Shown piece by piece: positions 8,124 through 17,168 of a stretch of DNA of 42,455 bases; the stretch's first letter is position 1; every line of letters starts with the position of its first letter. A program made the translations under genes and the position numbers. Origin of the DNA: Micromonospora sediminicola (GTDB taxonomy: Bacteria > Actinomycetota > Actinomycetes > Mycobacteriales > Micromonosporaceae); assembly GCF_900089585.1 (NCBI RefSeq), contig NZ_FLRH01000005.1:1-42455 (forward strand), read 5' to 3'. The notes beneath the pieces were generated by a model. That model was not told the DNA's origin. It searched no databases and saw nothing but the letters and a program-made list of their open reading frames with translations.

Positions 8124-8378
8124 TCACGCGGGCAGGTGGATGGTGTCGCAGTGCACGGCGGTGCCGTCGCCGTCGTGGGCGTACAGCTCGCCGTAGCGGT
8201 CGGCGGGGCCGTCGACGGCGGCGAGCAGTCGGGCGGCCTGGTGGCAGGCGGCGTCGACGTCGGCGGCGGTGAAGTAGGTAACGGCCCGCGGGTTGTCGGG
8301 CTCGGGGTCGGTGACGACGTCGAGGCGGTACTCGTCGGTGGTGCCGGTGACGTAGGTGGTGAACGGGCGGCGGGTCAT
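8124..8378 (-). CDS. Small hypothetical protein (84 aa)
   Basis: 84 residues beginning MTRRPFTTYVTG; the start codon overlaps the upstream stop as ATGA. Landmarks are AVTYFTAADVDAACHQAARLL and YGELYAHDGDG. It looks like a compact soluble alpha/beta protein. This is the last gene of the long leftward operon and I do not recognise the family. Confidence 0.75.
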   Translation of the reverse strand: MTRRPFTTYVTGTTDEYRLDVVTDPEPDNPRAVTYFTAADVDAACHQAARLLAAVDGPADRYGELYAHDGDGTAVHCDTIHLPA

Positions 8379-8788
8379 CGGGTCGCCGCCGGGGTGTGTG
8401 GGGCGTAGCCGGTGGTGAAGGGCCCGTCGGCGTGCGAGACGGTCCAGCGCAGTCGGCGGGCGGTGAGCCAGGAGCCGGTGCGGCTGGCGAGGTCGCGGTG
8501 CCAGCGCCGGGTGCCCGGGTCGCCGCCGTCGGTGGTGAAGGCGAGCAGGAGGTAGCCGCCGGGGATGCCGGCGTCGGGGTCGCCGGGGTGCCGGCCGCCG
8601 GTGAGCGGGAAGTGCACGGAGGCGAGCGCGCCGACGCCCTGCTCGGGCAGGGTTTGCAGCATGTGGACGCGGCCGTGGTCGACCAGGTGCCAGCGGCCGT
8701 CGCGGGGCAGGCCGAGCACGTCGCGGGCGACGGCGAACAGCTCGTAGGCGTCGACCGGGTCGTCGACGACGATCGTGGTGGTCACCAT
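8375..8788 (-). CDS. Hypothetical protein (137 aa)
   Basis: 137 residues, soluble, starting with VTTTIVVDDPVDAYELFAVAR, a beta-alpha opening often seen in small actinobacterial element proteins. It is overlapped by the next gene (ATGA) and begins 9 bp after the Pycsar-effector-like gene. No catalytic motif is seen. Function unknown. Confidence 0.78.
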   Translation of the reverse strand: MVTTTIVVDDPVDAYELFAVARDVLGLPRDGRWHLVDHGRVHMLQTLPEQGVGALASVHFPLTGGRHPGDPDAGIPGGYLLLAFTTDGGDPGTRRWHRDLASRTGSWLTARRLRWTVSHADGPFTTGYAPHTPAATR

Positions 8789-8797
8789 GGGCGCGCC

Positions 8798-9532
8798 TCA
8801 CCGGCCCCAGATCGCGAGGGCGGCGGTGGCGGCCGCGCCGGCGTAGCCGGCGAGCAGCAGCGGCACCGCGCGGGCGATCGCGGTGTATTTGGCGCGGGTG
8901 GCGCGGGAGAGCCACCACAGTTCGCGGGCGCGGGTCAGCGGGGTCATCTGCGCGACCTGGTCGGTGTCGCCGCCGGCGACGCGGGCCAGGACGTCGGTGG
9001 GGGTGTCGGCGTCGGCGTAGGCGACGAAGCCGAAGTCCCCGCCCAGGCGGGGTCGGGAGGACAACATCAGCAGCACCACGGCGGCGAGGACCACCACGGC
9101 GGTCACCGCACCGGCGGCGAGGGCGGCGGCCGGGAGGCGGCCGTCGGCTGCGGCGCTGCCGAGCACGGCCAGGCCGGCGCCGAGCAGCACCCCGGCGGTC
9201 TGCAGGTAGCCGCCCGCCTTGGGGTCGATGCGCAGCAGCTCGCCGCGCACGGTGGTGACCTCGGCGTCCAGGGCGGCGGTGACGGTGCCCCGGCCGCAGG
9301 CGGCGGCGTGCGCGCCGGCGCGGGCGAGGATCTCCAGGTCGGAGAAGTCGCGGTCGGTGTGCCCGCAGCCGGTGCACCGGGAGGCGCTGTCGGCGAGGCT
9401 GGTGGAGATCTCCACGAGCACGGCGTGGGCTCCGGCGGTGGGGATCTGGAAGTGGCGGCGCTGGCGGCGGGGGTCGTGGTCGCTGGCGTAGGCCGCGCCG
9501 AGGTAGGTCGGGTCACCCGGATCGGGCACCAT
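8798..9532 (-). CDS. Pycsar-effector-like (DUF5706) membrane protein
   Basis: 244 residues; AAGGAG lies 9 bp before the ATG. The N-terminus has a possible zinc site (CTGCGHTDRD, then C at ~79). From ~90 the layout fits the DUF5706/PycTM family: a helix with RIDPKAGGYLQ running into a first membrane segment, a second segment ending in LLMLSSRPRL, a connector, then WLSRATRAKYTAIARA and a third hydrophobic helix. Known Pycsar effectors are membrane proteins activated by cyclic pyrimidine nucleotides that stop phage infection by damaging the membrane. No pyrimidylate cyclase is adjacent; the only nucleotide-signalling gene is a GGDEF protein in the same operon ~10 kb upstream. It could instead be a transfer or entry-exclusion protein with the same fold. 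Confidence 0.6.
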   Translation of the reverse strand: MVPDPGDPTYLGAAYASDHDPRRQRRHFQIPTAGAHAVLVEISTSLADSASRCTGCGHTDRDFSDLEILARAGAHAAACGRGTVTAALDAEVTTVRGELLRIDPKAGGYLQTAGVLLGAGLAVLGSAAADGRLPAAALAAGAVTAVVVLAAVVLLMLSSRPRLGGDFGFVAYADADTPTDVLARVAGGDTDQVAQMTPLTRARELWWLSRATRAKYTAIARAVPLLLAGYAGAAATAALAIWGR

Positions 9533-9614
9533 AGTGGGTAGCTCCTTCGTCTGATGCGGACAGGGGAGTGGCGGGCGGCCCGGCTTTGCAGAGCAGGGGG
9601 CCGCCCGCGCGGCG

Positions 9615-10055
9615 TTACTGGCTGGTCGAGTAGGTGGGGGAGTCCGGGCGCGGGTACGCCTCGGCCCGGCAGAAGTGGTCGTAGCCGCACCAGTCCCAGA
9701 TCGCCATGCCGGGGCGCAGCGGCCGGGTGCGCTCGTCGGCGACGATCTGCTCGGCGTCGGCGGTCCAGTCGACGCCGGTGGCGATCGCGGCGACGGCGGC
9801 CTGGTCGACGTGCCGGGCGCACAGCCGGCGGGCGAGGGCCTGGCCGCTGGGCAGGTGGGTCAGGCTGTAGCGGCCGTCCAGGCGCTGCCCGTTGTCGTCG
9901 AGGGTGACGTTGATGGCCAGGCCCGGGGCGACGGGCCAGCCGGTGACCACGACGGACCGGATGTAGGGGTCTTCGGGGTCGTTGTCGCTGACGTACAGCC
10001 GCACCGGGACCGTCGAGACGGTGGCCTTGGTCGTCGGGGTGGTCGTGGTGGTCAT
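9615..10055 (-). CDS. Hypothetical protein (146 aa)
   Basis: 146 residues from ATG 10055, with a strong GAGGAGGAGTT ribosome site. After a threonine-rich start it shows VPVRLYVSDNDPEDPYIRSVVVTGW and LDDNGQRLDGRYSL, a beta-rich fold, and a C-terminus with WDWCGYDHFCRAE. It has no membrane segment. The family is not recognised. It lies inside the transfer operon between two membrane-protein genes. Confidence 0.78.
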   Translation of the reverse strand: MTTTTTPTTKATVSTVPVRLYVSDNDPEDPYIRSVVVTGWPVAPGLAINVTLDDNGQRLDGRYSLTHLPSGQALARRLCARHVDQAAVAAIATGVDWTADAEQIVADERTRPLRPGMAIWDWCGYDHFCRAEAYPRPDSPTYSTSQ

Positions 10056-10119
10056 AACTCCTCCTCAATGAGTGCTATCGGCGGGTCGGCGGAAAAGGGG
10101 GCGCGGCGGCCGGGTTCGG

Positions 10120-10791
10120 TCAGTACGTGGTGTCGGCGGCCGCGCGGCGGGCGCGGCGGTCGGTGAGGCTGTCCAGGACGTCGCCGAGGGAGACTCGGCG
10201 GGTGGCGGTGTAGGCGAGCAGGGACAGGGTCAGCCACACCACGGCGGTGAGCCCGGCCGCGGCGGGGCCGGCGCCGGCGGGGGCGCCGAGGTAGGCGGCG
10301 GTGCCGGTGAGGGCGCCGATGGCGGCCCAGCCGATGCGGCCGTAGGTGGATCCAGTCACGGCGGCGGCGTAGAGCACGCCGACGGCGACCAGCCAGGCGA
10401 TCCAGGCGTCGCGGCCGCCGGCGGGCAGGCCGGTGGTGTGCGCGTCGAGGTAGGCGCGTACCGGGTCGGAGATCGATCGGGTGATCGGCCCGTCGGTGAT
10501 CCAGCCGCCGAGGGCGGGGGCGGCGTCGCCGACGGCGGTGGCGGCCGCGCCGAGCCCGGCCAGCAGCCCGGCGATGACGACCCAGAGCAGCCACAGCAGG
10601 CCGCCGGTCACGGCCAGGGCGAGCAGCGCGGCCACGCCGAGCGGCCAGTTGTCGCGCACGAACAGCGCGGCGCGGTTGTCGCGCCACCAGTCGGTCAGCG
10701 CCCGCCAGCGGCCGGTGCCGGCCTCGGTGGCGCGGATGTGGTCGATGGGAGCGAGGTCGAGGTCCTGCTCGCCGGAGGTGGGGGTGTGCAC
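10120..10791 (-). CDS. Membrane protein of the transfer operon (223 aa)
   Basis: 223 residues from GTG 10791, preceded by GGAGAG at 6 bp, which fixes the start; the frame is open further upstream. After ~45 soluble residues it has several hydrophobic segments: VAALLALAVTGGLLWLLWVV, then AWIAWLVAVGVLYAAAV and two more. The C-terminus is cytoplasmic and arginine-rich. It directly follows the FtsK-like translocase gene and may be part of its membrane complex. This is inferred from position only. Confidence 0.78.
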   Translation of the reverse strand: MHTPTSGEQDLDLAPIDHIRATEAGTGRWRALTDWWRDNRAALFVRDNWPLGVAALLALAVTGGLLWLLWVVIAGLLAGLGAAATAVGDAAPALGGWITDGPITRSISDPVRAYLDAHTTGLPAGGRDAWIAWLVAVGVLYAAAVTGSTYGRIGWAAIGALTGTAAYLGAPAGAGPAAAGLTAVVWLTLSLLAYTATRRVSLGDVLDSLTDRRARRAAADTTY

Positions 10792-10847
10792 TGAGGTCTC
10801 TCCTTCGTCGTGGTGGAACCGGTCAAGCGGGTCGGGTGGGGGTCGGG

Positions 10848-13265
10848 TCAGCGGCGGGCGCCGCCGCGGGGGAACGCCAGCACGGTCGCGCCGGCGTCGT
10901 CGTCGGTGTTGGCGGGTTGGTCGCCGAGGGCGGTAAGCAGGTCGGGCAACTCGTCGACGGTCACGAGGACGTCGCGGGCTTTGGAGCCTTCGGAGGGGCC
11001 GACCACGCGCAGCTCGTGGAGGGTGTCCATGAGGCGGCCGGCTTTGGCGAAGCCGATGCGCAGCTTGCGTTGCAGCATCGAGGTGGACCCGAACTGGCTG
11101 GTGACGATCAGGTCGGCGGCCTCGCGCAGCAGGGCCCGCTCGTCGTCGTCGAGCCCGTCGATGACCTCGGGGTCGACGGCCGGGTCGGCCGGGGCCTTGG
11201 CGGGCGGCGTCATGACGGCGGCCGGCGCGGCGGGTCGCGGCCCGGCGGTGGCCTGGGCGCGCCAGTGGTCGACGACGGCGCTGATTTCGGCTTCGGACAC
11301 CCATGCGCCCTGGATGCGGGTGGGTCGGCCGGCGCCCATGGGCAGGAACAGGCCGTCGCCTTGGCCGAGGAGCTTCTCCGCGCCGGGCTGGTCGAGGATC
11401 ACCCGGGAGTCGGGCAGGGAGGCGGTGGCGAACGCGAGCCGGGACGGCACGTTGGCCTTGATCAGCCCGGTGACCACGTCCACCGAGGGCCGCTGAGTCG
11501 CGAGGACGAGGTGGATGCCGGCGGCGCGGGCGAGCTGGGTGATCCGCACGACCGAGTCCTCGACGTCGCGGGGCGCGACCATCATCAGGTCGGCCAGCTC
11601 GTCGACGACGACCACCAGGTACGGGTACGGCTCGCACGTGCGCTGGCTGCCGGCGGGGGCGGTGATCTGCCCGGTGCGGACCTTGCGGTTGTACTCGTCG
11701 ACGTGGCGCACGCCGTGGGCGGCCATGTCGTCGTAGCGCATGTCCATCTCCCGCACCACCCACTCCAGCGAGTCGGCCGCCTTGCGCGCGTTGGTGACGA
11801 CGGGGGTGACCAGGTGGGGGATGCCCTCGTAGGCGGTCAGCTCGACGCGCTTGGGGTCGATCAGCAGCAGCCGCACCTCGGCCGGTGTCGCCCTCGTGAG
11901 CAGCGACACGAGCAGGGTGTTGAGGCAGCCGGACTTCCCGGATCCGGTGGCGCCGCCCAGGAGCAGGTGCGGCATGGTCGCGAGGTTCGCGGTGACCGGC
12001 TTGCCGTCGATGTCCTTGCCCAGGCCGACCAGCAGCCGGTGCCCGTCGCGGGCGGCGCGGGAGCGGATGACGTCGCCGAGGGTCACCGTCTCGCGGTGGG
12101 CGTTGGGCACCTCCACGCCGATGGCGCTCTTGCCCGGGACGGTGGCGACGATCGGCACGGTCTCGGTGCCCAGGGCGTAGCCGAAGTTGCGGGCTAGGCC
12201 GGTGATCCGCTCGACCTTCACGCCGGGGCCGATGGTGATGTCGTGGCGGGTCACGGCCGGGCCGCGGCGGTGGCCGCTGACGCGGGCGTTGAGTTTGAAG
12301 TCGGTCAGCACGCCCTGCAGGGCCGTGGCCGCCGCGGCCGTGGCCGCCGCGCCGTCGGCGGGCCGTACGCCGGCGGCGAGCAGGTCCAGCGGCGGCAGCT
12401 GGTAGCCGCCCGCCGTCACCGGCGACGCGGCGGCCGCGGCCTCGGGCGTGGTGGCCACGGTGGGCTGGCGGCGCGGCAGCGGCGGGCGGGCCGCGGATTC
12501 CGCGGAATCAGCCGCCGGGGCCGGGCCGGCCGCGGCGGCGGCGGGCGGGTGCGGGGCGGGCGGCGCGTCGAGTGCGTCGTCCTGGTCGACGTCGTCGGGC
12601 CCGTCGAGGTCTTCGTCGGCGGGCAGGGCGGGGCGGCGGCGGGCGGCGGCGATAGTGGTGACCACGGCGACCGGGGTGATGCCGGTGGCGGCGGTGAGCC
12701 CGGCGGCGACCAGGCCGAGCAGCACCGGGACCGCGCCCCATCCGCTGAGCACCGCGTCGAGTGCGCCGGTGAGCCGGCCGAGTAGGCCGCCCGCGCCGGT
12801 GGTGGCCAGGTCGAGCAGGCCGGCGAGGCCGGCGGCGGTGAGCAGGGTGCCGGCGGCCTGGGCGAGGATCCGCACGGTGTGGGTGCCGGCGGGGTGGCGC
12901 ATCGCCTGCACGGCGAGCCAGATCAACGGCGCCGGCGCGGCGAGGGCGAGGTGACCGAGCAGCCCCTCGGCGATGCCGGCGGGGACGTCGAGGAGCTGGC
13001 CGGGCCAGCCGGCGGGGTGGGTCCACACGGCGGCCGCGGTGACCAGGCCGGTGATCAGCAGCGCGAGGCCGGCGGTGTCGTGCCCGGGCGCGTCGACGTC
13101 GGGGGTGCGGTGGGGGCTGGGCAGCTTGCGGGCGGCCCGGCCGGCGCCGCGGGCGGTGCCGTGCCAGGCCGTACGGGCGGCCAGGCCGGCACGGCGGGCG
13201 AACTCGGCGCCATGGTCGACCTCGGGCTGCTTTTTGCTGGGGCGGCGGCGGGCGGTGCTGGCCAT
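10848..13265 (-). CDS. FtsK/SpoIIIE-type DNA translocase
   Basis: 805 residues from ATG 13265 with AAGGAG at 7 bp; the frame is open far upstream, but there it overlaps the TraB-like gene. Residues ~60-210 hold about four membrane segments. A proline/alanine linker (~210-290) follows, which includes the DSAESAA encoded by palindrome copy 2. The motor domain has Walker A GATGSGKSG (438-446), Walker B VVVVDELADL (551-560) and LVLATQRPS. The gamma-type winged helix is at ~715-790 (LIVTSQFGSTSMLQRKLRIG). Chromosomal FtsK pumps dsDNA at division; TraB-type relatives move dsDNA in mycelial conjugation. Its place in a mobile element argues for a transfer or element-segregation role. A gamma domain implies recognition of short oriented DNA motifs. 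Confidence 0.9.
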   Translation of the reverse strand: MASTARRRPSKKQPEVDHGAEFARRAGLAARTAWHGTARGAGRAARKLPSPHRTPDVDAPGHDTAGLALLITGLVTAAAVWTHPAGWPGQLLDVPAGIAEGLLGHLALAAPAPLIWLAVQAMRHPAGTHTVRILAQAAGTLLTAAGLAGLLDLATTGAGGLLGRLTGALDAVLSGWGAVPVLLGLVAAGLTAATGITPVAVVTTIAAARRRPALPADEDLDGPDDVDQDDALDAPPAPHPPAAAAAGPAPAADSAESAARPPLPRRQPTVATTPEAAAAASPVTAGGYQLPPLDLLAAGVRPADGAAATAAAATALQGVLTDFKLNARVSGHRRGPAVTRHDITIGPGVKVERITGLARNFGYALGTETVPIVATVPGKSAIGVEVPNAHRETVTLGDVIRSRAARDGHRLLVGLGKDIDGKPVTANLATMPHLLLGGATGSGKSGCLNTLLVSLLTRATPAEVRLLLIDPKRVELTAYEGIPHLVTPVVTNARKAADSLEWVVREMDMRYDDMAAHGVRHVDEYNRKVRTGQITAPAGSQRTCEPYPYLVVVVDELADLMMVAPRDVEDSVVRITQLARAAGIHLVLATQRPSVDVVTGLIKANVPSRLAFATASLPDSRVILDQPGAEKLLGQGDGLFLPMGAGRPTRIQGAWVSEAEISAVVDHWRAQATAGPRPAAPAAVMTPPAKAPADPAVDPEVIDGLDDDERALLREAADLIVTSQFGSTSMLQRKLRIGFAKAGRLMDTLHELRVVGPSEGSKARDVLVTVDELPDLLTALGDQPANTDDDAGATVLAFPRGGARR
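12496..12509. repeat. Dispersed palindrome copy 2 (in ftsK-like linker)
   Basis: GATTCCGCGGAATC is a perfect 14-bp palindrome. It encodes part of the DSAESA peptide (residues 253-258) in the disordered linker of the translocase. It is the cleanest match to the dispersed ATTCCNNGGAAT element. Confidence 0.65.
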
Positions 13266-13365
13266 CAGGGGTCTCCTTGTCCGGACCGGGCGTACGGCAG
13301 GGGGTCGGGGTGGGCTTGGCGGCCGCCGCGACAGCCGACCCTGTGGTCGGCTGTCACGGTGGCGG

Positions 13366-15297
13366 TCAGGCCGAGATGGTGAACGGGCCGCCGCGCTGCG
13401 CGGGCGGGGTGATCCGGCCGGTGTCCTTGAGCCGGCCGAGCAGGGCGTAGAGCTGCGACTGCTCGACGGGGCAGTCCGGCCGGTCGAGCAGCGCCTGCGC
13501 GGAGGCCGGGCCGCGGCGCAGGCACGCCAGGACCCACTCGGCGGGAGTCTGCGGGGCGATCTGCTCCACCACCGTGGTGGTCTTGCGGCCGGCGCCGAAC
13601 GCGGCGCGCAGCTTGTCCACCGCGCTACCGCCACCGGTGACCGCGGTCGCCTTCGCGTCGGGGGAGCGCTGGCCGGGCAGCACGATCTTGCTGGCCGGGT
13701 CGATCTCGGGGACGTTCCAGCGCACCGGGACCCGGGGGGCGGCCGCGGCGGCGGCGGCCTCGTCGAGGTGCGGGACGCGGCAGAGCATGCCGACGCGGGC
13801 GCCGGTGCGCAGGTAGCCCATGCCGGCGGTGGTCTTGCCGTCGATCTCCGGCTGCAGGGCGAACGGGTTGCCGACGAAGTCGTCGGGCAGGATCGTCGAG
13901 CCCGACCCCCGGTTGGACAGGCGCAGCACGAGGGCGTTGCCCGCGACCAGGGCGTCACGCAGGCGGATCGACCCGCCGAGGGAGCGCATCTGCGGAAGCT
14001 GGGTGGCCAGCACGAAGAAGACGCCGGTCTTGCGCATCGTCTCGGCGGCCTGCTCGGCCAGGGCCACGATCGGGGTGTTCGGGATCAGCACGAGCTGGCA
14101 CTCGTCGACGATGACCCCGAAGATGCGCAGGCCGAGGGCCTTCACGCGAGGGTCGTTCTCGTCGAAGGCCTCGACGCCGGCGTCAGCCAGGAGCTTCGAG
14201 CGGCGCATGATCTCGGCGTGCACCCGCCGGAACAGCAGCGCGGTCTTCTCCGCGCCGGAGTGGTACTCGACGGCGTCTTTCCACGCCGGCAGGGACTGCC
14301 CGTTCTGCGGGTCGCCCACGGCGACCTGAATGCCGGCGTCGAGCAGGTTCGCGATGAGCGCCCCCAGTGCCCGGGACTTGCCGGTGCCGATGGAGCCGAC
14401 GACCAGACCACCAACCACCCCGGCGCCGGGTCGGGACACCACCCAGTGGCCGGGGGAGCCGTCGGTGAACCGGGCGAGCTCCAGACGGCCATTGGCGTAG
14501 GTGGGGCCGGTCCACGGCACGCCGTCGGCGATGTAGGACCGCTCGACCAGGACCACCCGCACCCACGCCCGCTTGCCGGTGGAGCGCCAGCCGACCGCGC
14601 CCTCGTTGAGGTCCAGGGCGACCTCCACGTCCGGGCCGGACTTGAACAGCGGGCCGGGCTTCGTGCCCGGCGTGAGACGCACCAGGGCCTCGGTGACCCC
14701 GGGGCGCGGCTCGACCACCTGAACGACGGTGGTGCCCTCGCACACCTTCGCCGCGATCACCTCGTACTCCCAGCGGCGCTGCCAGTGCGCGGTCAGCGGG
14801 TCGATCACCTCGGCGGCCGGTTCGGCGGCCAGCACCGGCGCCGGAGCCTGCTCGGGAGCGCGGTGGCGCAGGTGGTGCCACCACGGCCAGCCCAACACCA
14901 CCCCGAGCAGGGTCGGCACCGCGATCGTGAGGGTGGGGTGCGCGGCCATCGCGGCCTGCCCGCCAGCGGCGACCGTCGCGACGGCGTACCCGCCGAGCAC
15001 GATCGCGATCGCGGCCCGCCACGCCCGCACCGTGCGGGAACGGGCCCGCCACCCGGCCGCGGTGGCGGCGATCGCGAGGGCGAGGATCCCCACGGTCTGC
15101 CACGACAGTCCGAGCGGGCCGGCGACCCACGCCACGGCCAGCTCGGCGGCGACCCAGTAGAAGGGAAACAGCCGGCGCCAGCTGCGCTTGACCAGGGTGG
15201 CCACGGCGTAGGCGGTGACGGCGAACAGGGCGGTCAACGCGCGGCCGAGCTTGGCCAGGCGGTCCGCGCGGATCTCGTCAGCGGTCCGGGTCGACAT
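13366..15297 (-). CDS. TraB/FtsK-like conjugative transfer ATPase
   Basis: 643 residues. About four membrane segments lie at ~20-140 (LTALFAVTAYAVATLV, VGILALAIAATAAGW, AAIAIVLGGYAVATVAAG, LTIAVPTLLGVVLGWPWW). A connecting domain follows, then Walker A GSIGTGKSR at 301-309 and Walker B GVIVDEC at 394-400. The last ~70 residues resemble a winged helix (TPAEWVLACLRRGPASAQALLDRP). Known relatives are membrane-anchored hexameric DNA pumps of actinobacterial conjugative plasmids (TraB, Tra of pSAM2). With the FtsK-like protein 100 bp downstream, the element carries two such motors. Confidence 0.86.
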   Translation of the reverse strand: MSTRTADEIRADRLAKLGRALTALFAVTAYAVATLVKRSWRRLFPFYWVAAELAVAWVAGPLGLSWQTVGILALAIAATAAGWRARSRTVRAWRAAIAIVLGGYAVATVAAGGQAAMAAHPTLTIAVPTLLGVVLGWPWWHHLRHRAPEQAPAPVLAAEPAAEVIDPLTAHWQRRWEYEVIAAKVCEGTTVVQVVEPRPGVTEALVRLTPGTKPGPLFKSGPDVEVALDLNEGAVGWRSTGKRAWVRVVLVERSYIADGVPWTGPTYANGRLELARFTDGSPGHWVVSRPGAGVVGGLVVGSIGTGKSRALGALIANLLDAGIQVAVGDPQNGQSLPAWKDAVEYHSGAEKTALLFRRVHAEIMRRSKLLADAGVEAFDENDPRVKALGLRIFGVIVDECQLVLIPNTPIVALAEQAAETMRKTGVFFVLATQLPQMRSLGGSIRLRDALVAGNALVLRLSNRGSGSTILPDDFVGNPFALQPEIDGKTTAGMGYLRTGARVGMLCRVPHLDEAAAAAAAPRVPVRWNVPEIDPASKIVLPGQRSPDAKATAVTGGGSAVDKLRAAFGAGRKTTTVVEQIAPQTPAEWVLACLRRGPASAQALLDRPDCPVEQSQLYALLGRLKDTGRITPPAQRGGPFTISA

Positions 15298-15412
15298 CGC
15301 AGGGCTCCTTCACATCAGGGGGACGGGGGGTTCGTTCGGGTACTGGCGCTCTCCGCGGTCCGCCGACGCGCCTTCACGCGCCGACGGGCCACGGACGCCG
15401 TCAGACCTTTGG

Positions 15413-16702
15413 TCAGCCGACCAGGACTTCCTTGCTGGCGACGTTGCCGCCGGCGTCGGCGACCACGTCGGCGACCTGGCCGTCCTTGCTGTTGAAGTCG
15501 CCCAGGGCGGCCTGCAGCTCCTCCTGGGCGCTGTTGAGCGCCGCGTGCGCGGCGGCGAACTGCTCGGCGGCGTCCCGCAGGTGCCCGACCGTCGACGCGG
15601 CCATCTCCAGGCCCTCGTAGCGGTCGGCGGCCTCGGTCAGCACGCCGGCGATCCCGCCGATCTGCTCCGCCTGCTCCCCGGCGGACTCGGCCGCCTGGGT
15701 GAACGCCGCGCGGATCTCCTCCGGACCAGTGGCTTCCAGGTTCACGGTCAACTCCCTCAATCGTTCGGTGGTGCTGGACGTGGTGCCGGTCGCCGGGTCG
15801 GCGGCCGGGTGGTGCTGCTCATCCCCGGCGTCGCCGCCGGTGCTCGTGGTGTCCGCGTCGCTCGCGGAGTCGGTGGCGCACCGGTGGCCCACCGATGCCT
15901 CCTCCGCGGCCTCGAACGACGCGAAGCCCTCGGATCGCTCGCCGCAGCGGCCGCACCGCCACCCGAACCGCGGCCGGAGGCGGGGTGCCGTGCAGGTGGG
16001 GCCGCACGGGGTCAGGCAGTAGGGGTGCTGGTCGGTGTGGACCACCCCCGGCGCCGACTCCCCGCGGTCTCCGCCGGCCGGTTCGCCGGCGGCAGCCACG
16101 GGGGCCGGGTCGGTGGCGTCCTGGGCGCCGCCGGGGATCACCCGCAGCGCCGGCCGCCGCGGCCCCTGCTCGCCGTCGGTGGGGGTGGCGGCTGATTCGG
16201 CGGAATCGGTGTCGGCGGCCGGGGCCGGCTCGGCACCGGTGTACTGCTCGGGATGCTCGGTGCGGGTGTGCTCCCGGCCGGCGCCCTGGGCGTTGGCCTC
16301 GATCCGGTACGGCCGGCTCGCCCACCCGCACAGGTCGCAGTCGGCGTACCAGCGGCCGTCGTCGTCGACGTCGGTGACGACCCCGTCGACGGCCTGGGCG
16401 CCGCGCTTGCGAGCCAGCGCCCGGCGGCGGCGGGCGCGGGCCTTCTCGGTGGCGTCCTCGATCAGCCCGGCGAGGTAGCCGTCCGCGGCGGCCACCGCAC
16501 CGCCACCGGCCCGGCCGGGGCCGGCCGAGGCGCTCGCCCCGGCCGACCCGTCGGCGGTGGCCTTCTGGGCGGCGGCCTGCTGGCGGGCGCGGGCCTGCCG
16601 GCGCGGGGACTGCTTGCCCCGCACCGCGTAGGCGGCGTCCTCGAACAACAGCACGGCGATCTTCGCCACCGCCAGGTAAACCAGAACGTCGAAGAAGATC
16701 AC
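15413..16702 (-). CDS. Membrane-anchored zinc-ribbon protein with shared helical module
   Basis: 429 residues from GTG 16702, overlapping the upstream stop as GTGA. One N-terminal membrane segment (FDVLVYLAVAKIAVLLF) is followed by a basic coiled-coil region. Next come a zinc-finger-like CDLCGW...H...H (122-150) and a second zinc-like motif in WRCGRCGERSEGF. The linker contains palindrome copy 3 (DSAESA, 166-171). The C-terminal ~105 residues are the helical module that also opens the gene at 1-1136 (IRAAF, QIGGIAGVL, EAADRYEGL, DGQVADVVADAG, ASKEVLVG). It lies just upstream of the TraB-like gene and is probably part of the transfer membrane complex. Confidence 0.82.
   Translation of the reverse strand: MIFFDVLVYLAVAKIAVLLFEDAAYAVRGKQSPRRQARARQQAAAQKATADGSAGASASAGPGRAGGGAVAAADGYLAGLIEDATEKARARRRRALARKRGAQAVDGVVTDVDDDGRWYADCDLCGWASRPYRIEANAQGAGREHTRTEHPEQYTGAEPAPAADTDSAESAATPTDGEQGPRRPALRVIPGGAQDATDPAPVAAAGEPAGGDRGESAPGVVHTDQHPYCLTPCGPTCTAPRLRPRFGWRCGRCGERSEGFASFEAAEEASVGHRCATDSASDADTTSTGGDAGDEQHHPAADPATGTTSSTTERLRELTVNLEATGPEEIRAAFTQAAESAGEQAEQIGGIAGVLTEAADRYEGLEMAASTVGHLRDAAEQFAAAHAALNSAQEELQAALGDFNSKDGQVADVVADAGGNVASKEVLVG
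16194..16207. repeat. Dispersed palindrome copy 3 (one mismatch)
   Basis: GATTCGGCGGAATC differs from the perfect palindrome at one base. It lies in the low-complexity linker of the 429-aa membrane protein, where it again encodes DSAESA. Confidence 0.5.
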
Positions 16703-17154
16703 TGGACCACGTCCCGGATCGTCTCGCCGAGACCGCCGAGGACCATCGGCAGCAGCAGCGCGCAGGCCAGCGCGACGTGCGGCAGGTGCTTCTTGAAGCC
16801 GCCGCCGCCGCCACCGCCAGCGCCCTTGCCGCCGGCGGCGCCCTTACCGGCGCCGCCGGCCTTGCCGCCCTTGCCGCGCAGGAACACCACCACGACGATC
16901 CCGAGCGCGAGTGCCAGCGCGCTGGGGATGGCCACGGCGACCTGCTTGGTGTCCTGACCGATCCAGTCGCCGATCGGTCCGGAGATCTTCCCGATGCCGG
17001 CAGCGAGCCACTTGTTGATCTGCTTGACGATCGCGCCGGCGAGCAGGCCGCCGACCATCAGGCCCGCGAGAACTCGTAGGCGGGGGGTGAAGTGGAAGAA
17101 CACCGCCAGGGCGATGTAGACGACGCCCAGGAGCACGAGGGCTGCGCTGGTCAT
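16699..17154 (-). CDS. Small membrane protein with glycine/lysine-rich loop
   Basis: 151 residues from ATG 17154 with GAGGAGG upstream. There are three or four membrane segments: ALVLLGVVYIALAVFFHF, LAGLMVGGLLAGAIV, VAIPSALALALGIVVVVFL, then after a K/G-rich stretch of ~30 residues VALACALLLPMVLGGLG. The size and the small, glycine-rich helices recall VirB2/TrbC pilin-like or Spd spread proteins of actinobacterial plasmids, but I see no diagnostic motif. It overlaps the next gene as GTGA and belongs to the transfer operon. Confidence 0.8.
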   Translation of the reverse strand: MTSAALVLLGVVYIALAVFFHFTPRLRVLAGLMVGGLLAGAIVKQINKWLAAGIGKISGPIGDWIGQDTKQVAVAIPSALALALGIVVVVFLRGKGGKAGGAGKGAAGGKGAGGGGGGGFKKHLPHVALACALLLPMVLGGLGETIRDVVQ

Positions 17155-17168
17155 GACAGGTGCCTCCT

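Noticed and set aside
7540..8127. 195-residue minus-strand frame in the 7.5-8.1 kb gap
   Set aside because: Composition is untypical for a protein, there is no ribosome site, and it covers the two hairpins.
13266..13958. N-terminal extension of the FtsK-like frame
   Set aside because: The frame is open to 13958, but this part overlaps the TraB-like gene out of frame and is arginine/serine shadow sequence. ATG 13265 has a good ribosome site.
15298..15412. Terminator between the 429-aa gene and the TraB-like gene
   Set aside because: The GC-rich stretch contains a direct repeat of GTCGGCG type rather than a clean stem, and has no T-tract.
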